The notes under the pieces were generated by a model, which was not told the origin of the DNA, ran no database searches, and saw only the letters and a program-made list of their open reading frames with translations. From K189A clade bacterium (lineage in GTDB: Bacteria > Pseudomonadota > Gammaproteobacteria > Pseudomonadales > Azotimanducaceae): a stretch of 63,438 nt of DNA. The translations under genes were made by a program, and so were the position numbers. Shown here one piece after another: positions 1 to 8,411 of the stretch. The DNA lies in NCBI GenBank assembly GCA_902528515.1, contig CABZTD010000010.1, positions 1-63,438 of the forward strand, in the 5' to 3' direction. How positions within the stretch are numbered: the first letter of the stretch is position 1; each line of letters opens with the position of its first letter.

Positions 1-2
1 CT

Positions 3-2000
3 ATCCTGCTTGTTTTCGCCGCGCTAAGTTTTGTCTTTGCTGCCAACGACAGCAGTAAAATACCAGTTTCGGTCTTCACCAGTGACACCTTAATCCGCGA
101 CGCTCGTATCTCCCCCGATGGGGCATATCTGGCCATTGTGTCTCGCGTCGACGGAGACGAAAAGCTGATCATCCTTGACATGAAAACGCGACGACCGATT
201 AGCAGTTTTTACGTGCAGGGAAAAAATCGTAGTTTTGGCGATGTGAACTGGGTTACTGAAAATAGATTTGTCTATGGGACGCTAGAGTCATATCCGTGGG
301 ATAACACGCCGCGGAATACTGGCGAATTGATCGGTGCAAACGTAGATGGTTCTAAGCATAAACATCTGCTCGGTTGGAAGGCTGGCATCAGCGGAATAGG
401 CTCTAATATCCGGAAGCCAGATAATGACTATGGTTCCCACGAAATCGTTGATCTGCTGCCCGAAGACAAAAAAAATATAATAGTTGCGTTCTATCCGTGG
501 CGTGCGTCTGGCAACCTTTGGACGATTAACGAAAAAGCTTTGCCTATTCTTTATCGATTGAATGTTTTATCTGGAAAAAAGAAAAAATTGGGCAAACTAC
601 CCGCGCCCATGGCTAAAGCACTTGCCGATAGTAACGGCGACGTTCGGTTTTCCGTAAGCCTAGACAATCAACTGAAAACGGAAGTTCACTATAGACAAAC
701 TGTCAGTGCGGATTGGGAAAGATTCTCGATAGCTGGAACAGACGGTATACCAATAACTCCAATTAGCTTCTCTGCAGATAACCAATCGATTTTTTTCTCT
801 GCTCATGTGAATAACGGGACGCTGGGTGTCTATCGCTTAAACCTGGGAGACAAAACCACTACGTTGGTTTTTCATGACGAATCTGTAGATCCGTCGAGGT
901 ATATGTTTGATTTGACAGCCCGTAATTTAGTGGGACTCGCCACTGAAATCGGCCAACCAAAATACCACTATTTAGAGCCGTCAGATCGCAAAATAGTACT
1001 ACACCGAACCTTGCAAAAGATGTTTCCCGATCACGACGCTGTGATCACGAGCTCGACGAGGGATGGTCGCAAGAGTCTGGCGCTAATCGAGTCAGATACG
1101 AACCCTGGCGATTTTTATCTCTTTCATCGCGATGAAAAACGTCTCGAATACCTTTTCAGCTACATGAAGCCTATAGACCCAGCTGAAATGCGCGAATCGA
1201 AATCAGTAACTTTTCGAGCGCGCGACGGACTACAACTTCACGGATTCCTTACTCTGCCTGAACTACAAACTAATAAGCTTCCGCTAGTCTTGTTCGTTCA
1301 CGGGGGACCGCACTTCGTGCGCGATCGCTGGGCTTTCGATCCGATCGTTCAGTTGTTTGCCCACTATGATTACGCCGTCCTGCGAGTGAATTTTCGCGGC
1401 AGTGCCGGTTTTGGACAAGCTTTCGAGGAAGCTGGGCACGGACAGTGGGGCGGAACCATGCAGAATGATCTGACCGACGCTGTACTCGCTCTCGTAAATG
1501 AAGGGGTTGTTGATCCAAATCGAGTCTGCATCTTTGGGGCAAGCTATGGAGCCTACGCTGCCTTGATGGGAGCAGCGAGCGAGCCTGATCTTTTTCGATG
1601 TGCGATCGGATCCTCGGGCGTTTACGACTTGCCAATGATGTTTGAGAAGGGTGATATACGTCGAACCTCCGCAGGACTCGAATATTTGAAGCAAACGCTT
1701 GGTACCGATGAAGAAACTCAACGAGTCAGATCTCCAACGTACAATGCACATAAAATGACGGGTAGCATCTTGCTCCTCCATGGCAGCGCTGATCAAAGAG
1801 CACCTATAACGCAAGCTGATGCGATGAAAGCAGCTTTGAGTAGGTCTGGGAAATCTTATGAATGGCTCGAAATTAAAGGCGAAGGACACGGGTTTTTTGA
1901 CGAGAAAAATCGGGAGGTCGCATATCGCCGAATTATGACCTTTATTGACGCAAATATTGGTAGTACCAGGGAGCGTGGGCCAGTGAAGGCCGTCGATTAA
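3..2000 (+). CDS. S9 family prolyl oligopeptidase-type serine peptidase, 5' partial
   Basis: The frame is open from base 3, so the start codon lies before the window. The first visible residues (ILLVFAALSFVFAAND) are the hydrophobic core and end of a signal peptide, so the enzyme is exported. The N-terminal two thirds would be the beta-propeller. The C-terminal alpha/beta hydrolase domain shows the HGGPH oxyanion segment, the nucleophile in GASYGAY (Ser codon 1542-1544), Asp in SADQRAP (1791-1793) and His in EGHGFF (1887-1889). All three catalytic residues are in the expected order, and 665 residues are visible, which fits the family. The substrate is probably short peptides in the periplasm. 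No downstream operon partner is evident. Family assignment is firm and the precise substrate is unknown. Confidence 0.93.
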   Translation: MLLVFAALSFVFAANDSSKIPVSVFTSDTLIRDARISPDGAYLAIVSRVDGDEKLIILDMKTRRPISSFYVQGKNRSFGDVNWVTENRFVYGTLESYPWDNTPRNTGELIGANVDGSKHKHLLGWKAGISGIGSNIRKPDNDYGSHEIVDLLPEDKKNIIVAFYPWRASGNLWTINEKALPILYRLNVLSGKKKKLGKLPAPMAKALADSNGDVRFSVSLDNQLKTEVHYRQTVSADWERFSIAGTDGIPITPISFSADNQSIFFSAHVNNGTLGVYRLNLGDKTTTLVFHDESVDPSRYMFDLTARNLVGLATEIGQPKYHYLEPSDRKIVLHRTLQKMFPDHDAVITSSTRDGRKSLALIESDTNPGDFYLFHRDEKRLEYLFSYMKPIDPAEMRESKSVTFRARDGLQLHGFLTLPELQTNKLPLVLFVHGGPHFVRDRWAFDPIVQLFAHYDYAVLRVNFRGSAGFGQAFEEAGHGQWGGTMQNDLTDAVLALVNEGVVDPNRVCIFGASYGAYAALMGAASEPDLFRCAIGSSGVYDLPMMFEKGDIRRTSAGLEYLKQTLGTDEETQRVRSPTYNAHKMTGSILLLHGSADQRAPITQADAMKAALSRSGKSYEWLEIKGEGHGFFDEKNREVAYRRIMTFIDANIGSTRERGPVKAVD

Positions 2001-2136
2001 ACGAACGCTTTCTCTTTCGCGCGACATCCCATGATCGAGAGAAGTCAAAGGAACAGAATTAATTTTCATATCAGAAGTCTCTTGCACGGCCTCGGAAGTT
2101 TGAACATGATCAGAAGCTTTATTGGGAGGGTTCGAT

Positions 2137-2472
2137 TTGGCTTCATTAAAATATCGACTGAGTGTCTTGGCGATGGTTGCTGCCACTGGATGCGCCACCG
2201 CACCAGGTGATATCGCTCCCGCGATGGTCGATACAACTCAGTATCAGAGCATGAGCTGCGAGGGCTTGTTGCTTGCCGCACAAAACGAAGGTGTAAACCT
2301 GGAGCAGGTAAGCAAAGACCAACGAAACGCTAGAAATTGGGACATAGCCCTCAACCTCTTGATTATCCCAGGTACCGGCGCTCTCACTGGCGACTCCGAA
2401 AAAGAAGTTGCTGAAGCTAAAGGGCGTGTCTTAGCTATTCAAAATGAGTACGGAAGACGCTGCGGTAAATAA
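2137..2472 (+). CDS. Small lipoprotein of unknown function
   Basis: A 111-residue protein beginning MASLKYRLSVLAMVAATGC, a lipoprotein signal with Cys19 as the likely lipidation site. I chose the TTG at 2137 because GGGAGG at 2125-2130 sits six bases upstream; a TTG at 2122 is also in frame but has no such site. After the signal come a short linker, the segment SMSCEGLLLAAQNE, a hydrophobic glycine-rich stretch (LLIIPGTGALTGD) and a charged helix ending in a second Cys. This resembles the small lipoproteins with a Ser-Cys-x-x-Leu start and an Ala/Lys/Gly helix that are common in proteobacteria. No enzymatic motif is visible. Confidence 0.75.
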   Translation: MASLKYRLSVLAMVAATGCATAPGDIAPAMVDTTQYQSMSCEGLLLAAQNEGVNLEQVSKDQRNARNWDIALNLLIIPGTGALTGDSEKEVAEAKGRVLAIQNEYGRRCGK

Positions 2473-2975
2473 TCGTATCAACGCTCTCTGGCTTTGGTAT
2501 CTCTAGCAGCAGTGTTGCCGCGCGCTGAGTGAGATACGAACTGTGGTACTGATAATTCTGCATAGCTGCTACTCTAAATTTCATAAATAACTAAAGAACA
2601 GGGCGAATAAGCGTCAGTTATTTAGATATTTAAGTTATTTAAGGGGGTGTCTGCTCGTCAGCACCGATGGCGTAAAAGTAAGTGACGTTCTTTTCTCCCG
2701 TTTTCTCACCAGGAAGAAGTCGGTGCTGCCCTAACAGAATTTCTTAATGCGCTCGACATCAGGTAGAAATCTTAGGGAAATCTTAGGGGACAAGACCAAG
2801 TGCCAGGTCCGAAAAGATATGCAGTATCAAGTAGCGAGCTTCTTAACACTCCCACCTCTCGACTCGCGAAGAAAAAAGTGTCGGAATAATAGATAAGTGC
2901 AACTATCACATAGCTTTGCCCCTTAACTGCCTATTAAGTTGCAATGACATTTAAAGAAGACGAGTGCTAAATCTG
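2473..2975. other. Intergenic, AT-rich, no gene seen
   Basis: About 500 bases with stop codons in all frames and no convincing start. The region is AT-rich (runs such as the TTTAG/TTTAAG repeats near 2620-2645) and precedes the change to the G+C-richer sequence that follows. No tRNA-like cloverleaf or transposon end was recognised. Confidence 0.5.
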
Positions 2976-3056
2976 ATGACACTAAAAGACCAGATCGATC
3001 ACAACTACCACCAGGCAGCGGCAGGCATGGACATCCCCTGGATGCTGCAACAGTGA
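2976..3056 (+). pseudogene. Short 26-residue ORF, possible stump of a larger gene
   Basis: ATG at 2976 opens a 26-codon frame that starts MTLKDQIDHNYHQ and stops with TGA at 3054-3056. Its first dozen residues resemble those of another stump at 5916 (MNLREYIDQSYRA): both have the pattern M-x-L-[KR]-[DE]-x-I-D-x-x-Y. The two lie on either side of the TetR/cupin/amidohydrolase group. The parent family was not recognised. It may be a translated small protein, but I favour a truncated gene start. Confidence 0.3.
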
Positions 3057-3102
3057 GTTGAAAAGACGCCGGCTAATGTCCGGGTGAGAGCCTCAAGGCG
3101 CG

Positions 3103-3777
3103 TCACTGGTCAAGCGTCAACACCTCGAGCAGCCTTGCCTGCGTCCTGGTGAACTGATCGTGCCAGTGTTTTCTGTCAGCCGGTTTTTTGGCGATCCCCG
3201 CCAGCATCATGGAAACGGTTGCTTCTGTTTCAAGTCTGAACTGCTGATCTGTCACCTGCTGCGTAACCCAGCGCTGCAGTAAACCCAGGTATGCATTCCT
3301 TATGGTGTGTGCCACAAGTACCGTGCTCACCGCCGCGTCAATCTGATCCTGATCTGCGGCATCTTTCAGTCCGCCTTCCCATAAGTTGAGCCAATCCGCC
3401 GCATCCCGGGTTTCGGGGGCTGACCCCGGAGCCAGCTTCAACAGGGTCGAGAGAACCGGGCGGTACAGAGGGGCATCACTGATGTACCGTTCGACCCGGC
3501 TCATGGCAAATGCCATGGACTTTGTGAGTCCATCACTGTGGTCGGCGCTGCCGTTCAACGAAGCAGCTGCTTCCAGGGCGTGTTCGGGGTCCAGTACAGC
3601 GGCAAGGACCCCTGCCTTGGACTGGAAATAGCTGTAGGGAGTGACCAGTGCGACCCCCGCCCGCTCTGCCAGTTCCGGCATCGTGAAGTCTGCGTGGCCA
3701 TGCTTCAGGATCAGCCAGGTAGCAGCTTCAATGATCTGCGCTTTCTTGCGTTCCTTGTTCTGGGCTCGCTTCGACAC
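3103..3777 (-). CDS. TetR/AcrR family transcriptional regulator
   Basis: 224 residues from a GTG at 3777 (MSKRAQNKERKKAQIIEAA). The open frame continues upstream into the cupin gene, but the protein family begins close to this basic N-terminus. The helix-turn-helix is residues ~20-60, with TMPELAERAGVALVTPYSYF typical of TetR recognition helices. The C-terminal ligand domain is helical with no recognised ligand. The gene starts 20 bases after the cupin stop and probably forms one transcript with it, divergent from the amidohydrolase. It is the natural candidate to bind the paired inverted repeats at 4368-4407. Confidence 0.88.
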   Translation of the reverse strand: MSKRAQNKERKKAQIIEAATWLILKHGHADFTMPELAERAGVALVTPYSYFQSKAGVLAAVLDPEHALEAAASLNGSADHSDGLTKSMAFAMSRVERYISDAPLYRPVLSTLLKLAPGSAPETRDAADWLNLWEGGLKDAADQDQIDAAVSTVLVAHTIRNAYLGLLQRWVTQQVTDQQFRLETEATVSMMLAGIAKKPADRKHWHDQFTRTQARLLEVLTLDQ

Positions 3778-3780
3778 GTT

Positions 3781-3794
3781 CGGGAGATCTCCCG
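3781..3794. promoter_or_regulatory. Perfect 14-bp palindrome before the TetR gene
   Basis: CGGGAGATCTCCCG lies between the cupin stop and the TetR start. Its GGGAG part, read leftward, can also act as the ribosome binding site about 11 bases before the GTG. A second perfect 14-bp palindrome, GGTCGGTACCGACC, is at 3805-3818 inside the cupin 3' end. Either could be an operator or could occlude the ribosome site. No experiment is implied. Confidence 0.4.
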
Positions 3795-3796
3795 TA

Positions 3797-4324
3797 TTAC
3801 TGCCGGTCGGTACCGACCAGTACAACAGCCATCCGGCAGTGCTCCTCGACACGCCAGGCGTGGCGGGTACCGTTCTGCACGAACACGTCACCTGCCGTCA
3901 GTTCCACCTGCTCACCGTCGTCGAGTTCGAGCTTGATTTTACCTGAAATGATCACGCCATAGTCGACGCTGTCGGTGGTGTGCATGCCTGGGTCGTCCTG
4001 CTCCATGTGACTGGCAACACCGGGTAGCTGAGAAATAAACGCTTCAAGTTCGTCCGGCGATAGCGCGTCCGCCGCGTCCCCCGGTTTGAAATCCAGGACC
4101 CTGAACATTGACTGGTTCGTGCCTGGAAACACGTTATGCAAATCGGCGGTGTATTGTTCTCTCGATTTGCCAGCTGACGTGTCGACCGGGATCTTGTCGT
4201 CGGCATGTGTGGCCCAGATTTCGTGCCAGTCAACGACCGGGGAGCCCACCGTGACTGCCTCGGATTCAACTTTGAAGAATACGGATTTACCCTGTCCATC
4301 ATGGCCGGTGATGACTTTTTTCAT
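3797..4324 (-). CDS. Cupin-domain protein
   Basis: 175 residues. The second half has a cupin barrel: a YGVIISGKIKLELDDGEQ strand pair, then GDVFVQNGTRHAW, which matches the second cupin motif with its metal-binding His. The first motif is weaker (MHTTDSVDYG has one His), so metal binding is uncertain. The N-terminal ~90 residues carry a second, degenerate half. It lies upstream of TetR in the same direction and divergent from the amidohydrolase, which suggests a small-molecule sensing or lyase/isomerase role in the same pathway. The specific reaction cannot be told. Confidence 0.8.
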   Translation of the reverse strand: MKKVITGHDGQGKSVFFKVESEAVTVGSPVVDWHEIWATHADDKIPVDTSAGKSREQYTADLHNVFPGTNQSMFRVLDFKPGDAADALSPDELEAFISQLPGVASHMEQDDPGMHTTDSVDYGVIISGKIKLELDDGEQVELTAGDVFVQNGTRHAWRVEEHCRMAVVLVGTDRQ

Positions 4325-4367
4325 TGTTACACTCCATTGGTGTCTTTAACTGATTGCGCAAAATAAC

Positions 4368-4407
4368 ATAATGAATTATTGTTTTCAAAAATGCATAATG
4401 AGTTATG
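4368..4407. promoter_or_regulatory. Tandem inverted-repeat operator in divergent promoter
   Basis: Two near-identical sites, CATAATGAATTATT (4368-4381) and CATAATGAGTTATG (4394-4407), start 26 bases apart. The second is a perfect CATAA-N4-TTATG inverted repeat and the first differs at the last base of the right arm. They occupy the gap between the leftward cupin/TetR genes and the rightward amidohydrolase, just before its ribosome site. I infer a TetR-type operator. The AT-rich arms could also overlap the -10 elements. Confidence 0.55.
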
Positions 4408-4430
4408 GTTTATCTATCAAGGAGAGTGCC

Positions 4431-5873
4431 ATGGAAAAGACTGTTATCCGCAATGCTTATGTTGCATCGCAAGACCCCCTGATCGGCAACCAGGCAGACC
4501 TGGACATTCTGATTGAAGGCAATCGGATTGCGGCGGTTGGCCGCAATCTTGAGGTGGGAGATGCTGCAGTCATCGATGCCACCGGCTGTATTGTGATGCC
4601 GGGTTTTGTTGATGCCCATCGCCATATCTGGCAGGGCGCCATCCGTGGCGTGTGCGCTGACTGGTCAATCATGGACTACGCGACCCGCATCAGGATGAAC
4701 GCGGCACGATTCTTTACGCCGGAGGATATGTATGCCGCGCAGTTGCAGGGGAGTCTGGAGGCTCTCAACGCCGGTGTAACCACGCTGACCGATTACTGTC
4801 ACAACATTCTGACGCCGGACCACGCCCATGAGGCGATCCGTGGCAGTGCGGAGTCAGGTATGCGTGCCGTATGGAACTACGGCTTTAATTTCCCGCCGTC
4901 CGAGTCCCCTCACTTTAAGTCGCTGGATCAACGCGTCGCTTTCCTGGATGAGATCGCGGCAAGATATTTTTCCTCACCGGATAACCTGTTAACGCTCGGC
5001 GTTGCGCCTGAAGAAGCCACGTTCGCCGGCTCACCGGAGGCGCTGGACCGTCAGATCAATGCTGCGCGCAACGTCGGTGCGCGTATGTTCTGGCACGCCA
5101 ACGGCGGACCCTCGCCCGAAGGCCAGGCACCGCGAGACGTGGCCGCGCTGGCAGAGCGGGAAATGCTGGGCAGCGACATCACGTTTGTCCACATGGCAGC
5201 GACAGAACCGGATGAATGGCAGATGCTGGCAGATGCCGGTGCATCGGTTGCCTTCACACCGGAAACAGAACTACAGATGGGCATGATGTGGCCAAGCAGC
5301 ATCACGGCGAGAGAATATGGTGTGAACCAGGCCTACGGGACCGACATCGTCTCCAACAATTCAGCCGACATGTTCACGGCACTACGGCTTGGTCTGCAGG
5401 CAGTCCGGGGCCGAGTGCTCGAACTGGAAGGGGCGATGGAGACCGGTGTGCCCGTTACCTGCCAGGAAGTCCTGGCCTGGGGAACAATTGACTCCGCGAG
5501 AGCGCTTGGCCTCGACTCGGTGATCGGCAGCATAACCCCAGGCAAGCGGGCAGATCTGGTGCTGCTGCGCGGCGATGCCATTACCCTCGCGGGATGGGAT
5601 CGATCCAATGTTGCGGGCGCTATCGTCATGCAGGCGCAGTCAGCCGACGTCGATACGGTCTGGGTTGACGGCAGAGTCGTTAAAAAAGATGGTCAACTCG
5701 TGGCGGATACAAAGAGACCCTGTGCCTTGCTTGAGGCAGCCAGTGAGCGCCTGCACGAGAAGATTTCAGCCGCAGGGGGCTTCGCACTGTCGCAGACGCA
5801 AGCTGCCGGTCGCATGATGGCGGTCGCGGGCAGTGAGCATGGCGAGTACGTATTTGACAATGAAGTCGTTTGA
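4431..5873 (+). CDS. Amidohydrolase (chlorohydrolase/cytosine deaminase-like)
   Basis: 480 residues from the ATG at 4431, which has GGAGAG at 4421-4426; the frame extends 60 bases further upstream without such a site. The protein begins with the small beta-sandwich (MEKTVIRNAYVASQDP) and enters the TIM barrel at GFVDAHRHIWQG, the H-x-H metal pair. FWHANGG and FVHMAAT supply the later His residues and YGTDIVSNNSADM the catalytic Asp. The C-terminal sandwich contains GSITPGKRADLVLL. This arrangement is that of subtype III amidohydrolases (AtzA/TrzN, guanine and cytosine deaminases), which act on C-N or C-Cl bonds of heterocycles. The substrate is unknown. It is divergent from a cupin/TetR pair that likely regulates it. 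Confidence 0.9.
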   Translation: MEKTVIRNAYVASQDPLIGNQADLDILIEGNRIAAVGRNLEVGDAAVIDATGCIVMPGFVDAHRHIWQGAIRGVCADWSIMDYATRIRMNAARFFTPEDMYAAQLQGSLEALNAGVTTLTDYCHNILTPDHAHEAIRGSAESGMRAVWNYGFNFPPSESPHFKSLDQRVAFLDEIAARYFSSPDNLLTLGVAPEEATFAGSPEALDRQINAARNVGARMFWHANGGPSPEGQAPRDVAALAEREMLGSDITFVHMAATEPDEWQMLADAGASVAFTPETELQMGMMWPSSITAREYGVNQAYGTDIVSNNSADMFTALRLGLQAVRGRVLELEGAMETGVPVTCQEVLAWGTIDSARALGLDSVIGSITPGKRADLVLLRGDAITLAGWDRSNVAGAIVMQAQSADVDTVWVDGRVVKKDGQLVADTKRPCALLEAASERLHEKISAAGGFALSQTQAAGRMMAVAGSEHGEYVFDNEVV

Positions 5874-5915
5874 AACCGGGTTGGCGACAAACAGGAATAG
5901 TCGAGGTTCAGCGAT

Positions 5916-5987
5916 ATGAATCTTCGAGAATACATTGATCAGAGTTACCGGGCGTCGGTGCCGCGGCGGCTGAACCATCCACATTGA
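5916..5987 (+). pseudogene. Short 23-residue ORF resembling the 2976 stump
   Basis: ATG at 5916 gives MNLREYIDQSYRASVPRR and stops at 5985-5987. It shares the opening pattern with the ORF at 2976 although the DNA differs, so the resemblance is at protein level. It follows the amidohydrolase by 42 bases. I could not assign a family. It may be the remaining N-terminus of a gene removed by deletion. Confidence 0.3.
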
Positions 5988-6156
5988 CTGAACACATCAG
6001 TTTCGTGTTGGGATAAGAGATCATCTCCGCATCACTGGCCGATCTTTCAAAAGGCAAGCGACCTTGCCATGGACTGTAACTTCGGAAATGTCTCCTCATC
6101 CCTTAATCGATCGTAAATCTCGCCTTCCTCGTATACCTAAGGATCTTGAAGGTCTT

Positions 6157-6222
6157 CCAATATGTCGCGATCGGCATTTTCAGAGCGGTTCACCAACCTG
6201 ATCGGTACGTCGCCCATCAAGA
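6157..6222 (+). pseudogene. 66-bp fragment of an AraC-type regulator gene (inverted copy)
   Basis: These 66 bases match the reverse complement of 11055-11120, inside the AraC gene, at 63 of 66 positions. In frame they encode NMSRSAFSERFTNLIGTSP, part of the second helix-turn-helix of an AraC protein. Neither the sequence before nor after continues the gene, so this is a fragment. It lies just beyond the 3' end of the aromatic operon and in the opposite orientation to the intact gene. Confidence 0.85.
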
Positions 6223-6244
6223 ATCTTATTTGCCCTGTACCTGT

Positions 6245-7024
6245 TCACATGATGCCAGGATACTGACCACCATCCAGCAGCAGGTTCTGCCCCGTAACAA
6301 AACCCGCACTGGCGCCACAGAGAAAAGCGGCATAAGCGCCGAATTCCTGCGGCTGGCCAAACCTGCCGGCGGGTATACCTCTCTTCGATTTCGCCTGGAA
6401 CTCTTCAACTGTCTGTCCACTCGCCGAGGCAAATCGCTCATGGTTTGAGACCAGCCGATCCGTTTCAAACTGTCCGGGCAGCAAGTTGTTGATGGTCACA
6501 TTGTAAGGTGCAACATCTCGAGCGATGCCGCTGACGAATCCTGTCAGGCCTGCTCTTGCACCATTGGACAAACTCAGGAAAGAAACCGGAGCCTTGACCA
6601 TATGACTGGTCACATTCAGGATCCTGCCGAATCCACGGTCACACATTCCCGGTAGTGACGCATTGATGAGGTCAATGGCGGATAGCATGTTGGACTCAAT
6701 GGCAGACAGCCAGTCCTCGCGACTCAGCTTGCGGAAGTCGCCTACCGGTGGCCCGCCTGAGTTGTTCACTAGAATATCAAGTTCCTGGCAGCGATCGACA
6801 ACACCCTGTCGAGATACCGGGTCTGAAAGATCTACCGCCAGTGCTTCAGGCGTGTGTCCGGTCAACTCACTGATTTCCGATGCAGCCGTCGCCAGCTTGT
6901 CTTCGGTTCTTGCAACCAAAATGAGGCGCACGCCTTCTTCTGCAAGGGCAGTAGCAATCGCCTTGCCCAATCCGGTACTGCCACCACAAACCAGCGCCTG
7001 CCTGTCGGCGATACCTAGGTCCAT
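6245..7024 (-). CDS. Short-chain dehydrogenase/reductase, atypical active site
   Basis: 259 residues with GAGGAG before the ATG. The Rossmann fold is clear: GGSTGLGKAIA (cofactor glycines), VDLSDP and LVNNSGGPP (NNAG-type motif). The usual Tyr-x-x-x-Lys is absent; the corresponding stretch reads SFLSLSNGARAGLTGF. This is the pattern of the BKR-like SDR subgroup that lacks the catalytic Tyr. The C-terminus LLDGGQYPGIM is normal. It is last in the leftward aromatic operon, 22 bases after the diol dehydrogenase. It probably acts on a pathway intermediate, and the reaction is unknown. Confidence 0.85.
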   Translation of the reverse strand: MDLGIADRQALVCGGSTGLGKAIATALAEEGVRLILVARTEDKLATAASEISELTGHTPEALAVDLSDPVSRQGVVDRCQELDILVNNSGGPPVGDFRKLSREDWLSAIESNMLSAIDLINASLPGMCDRGFGRILNVTSHMVKAPVSFLSLSNGARAGLTGFVSGIARDVAPYNVTINNLLPGQFETDRLVSNHERFASASGQTVEEFQAKSKRGIPAGRFGQPQEFGAYAAFLCGASAGFVTGQNLLLDGGQYPGIM

Positions 7025-7046
7025 CTTTTTCTCCTCTATTCAGCGA

Positions 7047-7874
7047 TTATAGTTTTTTGAGCAGGCCATCCCCTCCACGGGGAACAGGACCCAGCCCACG
7101 AACACCAAACCCGCAATCGTGATTCAGTATTGATCCGGTTGCCGGCACATTGTCCTCTCGTGAGGCAAAGAAGACGTAGGCTCCTGCATATTCAGCTGGC
7201 GTGGGTAAACGCGACAGCGGAATAAATCCTGAGGCGCCCGCTTCCATGGCGCTGCCCGGAAACTCCAGGTCCTGCATATCAAGGCTGGCAGGCCCTTTAA
7301 GCTGAGTTGATATCGCACCCGGCGCAACACCGTTGACCCTGATATGCGGTGCAAGTTCGAAGGCGAGCTGCTTGATCAGTCCAACAACCGCATGCTTGGT
7401 CGCCGTGTATAGAACGCCGCCACCGCTCGGCCAGAAACCGGCGTTGGAGACGGTGAAGATCATGGAACCCTGCGACTGCGCCAGCGGTTTCAGCGCAGCC
7501 TTAGACAGCATCAGGTAACCGAGGACATTAATGTCAAACAGCTCGCTGAATGATTGATGCAGTTTATCTGCAGGCAGATCGACGAGCGTAATGTTGTAGT
7601 CCCAGATACCAGCATTACCAATGGCGCAGTCCAGCTTGCCGAAACGATCGACACAAGCTGCAACAGCCCGCTCATTGTCTTCGTACTCACGAACGTCTCC
7701 AACAGTGCCGATAACCCGATCCTCAAATCGGCTTTCAAGATCAGCACAACCTTCAGCAGAACGGTCTAGCACGCCGACACTGGCGCCCTCTTCGATCAGT
7801 CGTTCGACAACCGCAAGACCCAGACCAGATGCACCACCCGTCACGAGGATTGATTGGTTCTCTAATCGACGCAT
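7047..7874 (-). CDS. cis-dihydrodiol dehydrogenase-type SDR (BphB-like)
   Basis: 275 residues. It has VTGGASGLGLAVVERL for NAD binding, CAIGNAGIWDYN, Ser in FTVSNAGFWPSGGG and the catalytic YTATKHAVVG. The IGNAGIWDY and SNAGFWPSGGG segments are characteristic of the cis-2,3-dihydrodiol dehydrogenases (BphB/HcaB type), which oxidise the cis-diol from a ring dioxygenase to a catechol with NAD+. The start lies three bases after the stop of the dioxygenase beta subunit, so the two are co-translated. Order and identity fit a biphenyl, cumene or phenylpropionate-type upper pathway. The ring substrate is unknown. Confidence 0.87.
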   Translation of the reverse strand: MRRLENQSILVTGGASGLGLAVVERLIEEGASVGVLDRSAEGCADLESRFEDRVIGTVGDVREYEDNERAVAACVDRFGKLDCAIGNAGIWDYNITLVDLPADKLHQSFSELFDINVLGYLMLSKAALKPLAQSQGSMIFTVSNAGFWPSGGGVLYTATKHAVVGLIKQLAFELAPHIRVNGVAPGAISTQLKGPASLDMQDLEFPGSAMEAGASGFIPLSRLPTPAEYAGAYVFFASREDNVPATGSILNHDCGFGVRGLGPVPRGGDGLLKKL

Positions 7875-7877
7875 GGC

Positions 7878-8411
7878 TTAAAACAGGCTCGACAGGTTTT
7901 GCGACAGTATGACTGTCTGCTCCAGAAACAGATGACGGCGGCAGAGCAGAAAGCCACCTTCCGATCGACGTAGCGTATCTTCGCGGCGACCAATCCAGCT
8001 GTCCTCTTCACTGTTGAGCCTCGTTCGGTAAAGTTTGAAGTTGCTACGCACGGTTAATTCATCTTCATCAATACTGTCAATTCGCACGTTGCTGATAAGA
8101 CGCCGAGTACGTGACGGTGGATCTTCTGCCCAGGCACGACCGATCGCCAATCGTTGAATCCTCATGGTCAGAATGGTTTTGTCATCGTCGAACAGCGCCA
8201 TGCCACCAGGTGCCGTGAATTCTTTTTCCACTTCCTTCGCCTGGGTGGTTCGCCTGAGTGGCATCCAGTAATGGATGTCGTCGGCCAGCAGATTCAGCCA
8301 TTCGTCAAAGCGGCGTGAATCCAGCAAATCCGCCTCATTGTAGAGAAACTCTTCTGCTTCAAATTTGAGCAGCATTCTTTCCTGCAGCGACAGATCCTGA
8401 TAAGCGCTCAT
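7878..8411 (-). CDS. Aromatic-ring-hydroxylating dioxygenase, beta subunit
   Basis: 177 residues starting MSAYQDLSLQERMLLKFEAE. The ATG (8411-8409) overlaps the TGA of the alpha subunit as ATGA, which fixes the start and implies translational coupling. The NTF2-like fold is marked by FLYNEADLLDSRRFDEWL and LLADDIHYWMPLR, then ISNVRID and SWIGRREDTLRR. The beta subunit has no metal and stabilises the alpha3beta3 oxygenase. The length is the family norm. No ferredoxin or ferredoxin reductase gene lies in the operon, so the electron chain must come from elsewhere. Confidence 0.93.
   Translation of the reverse strand: MSAYQDLSLQERMLLKFEAEEFLYNEADLLDSRRFDEWLNLLADDIHYWMPLRRTTQAKEVEKEFTAPGGMALFDDDKTILTMRIQRLAIGRAWAEDPPSRTRRLISNVRIDSIDEDELTVRSNFKLYRTRLNSEEDSWIGRREDTLRRSEGGFLLCRRHLFLEQTVILSQNLSSLF

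Noticed and set aside
1284-2198. Long 304-codon leftward frame opposite the peptidase and lipoprotein
   Set aside because: It is antisense to two well-supported genes, has no family likeness and a low-complexity, Ser/His-rich composition.
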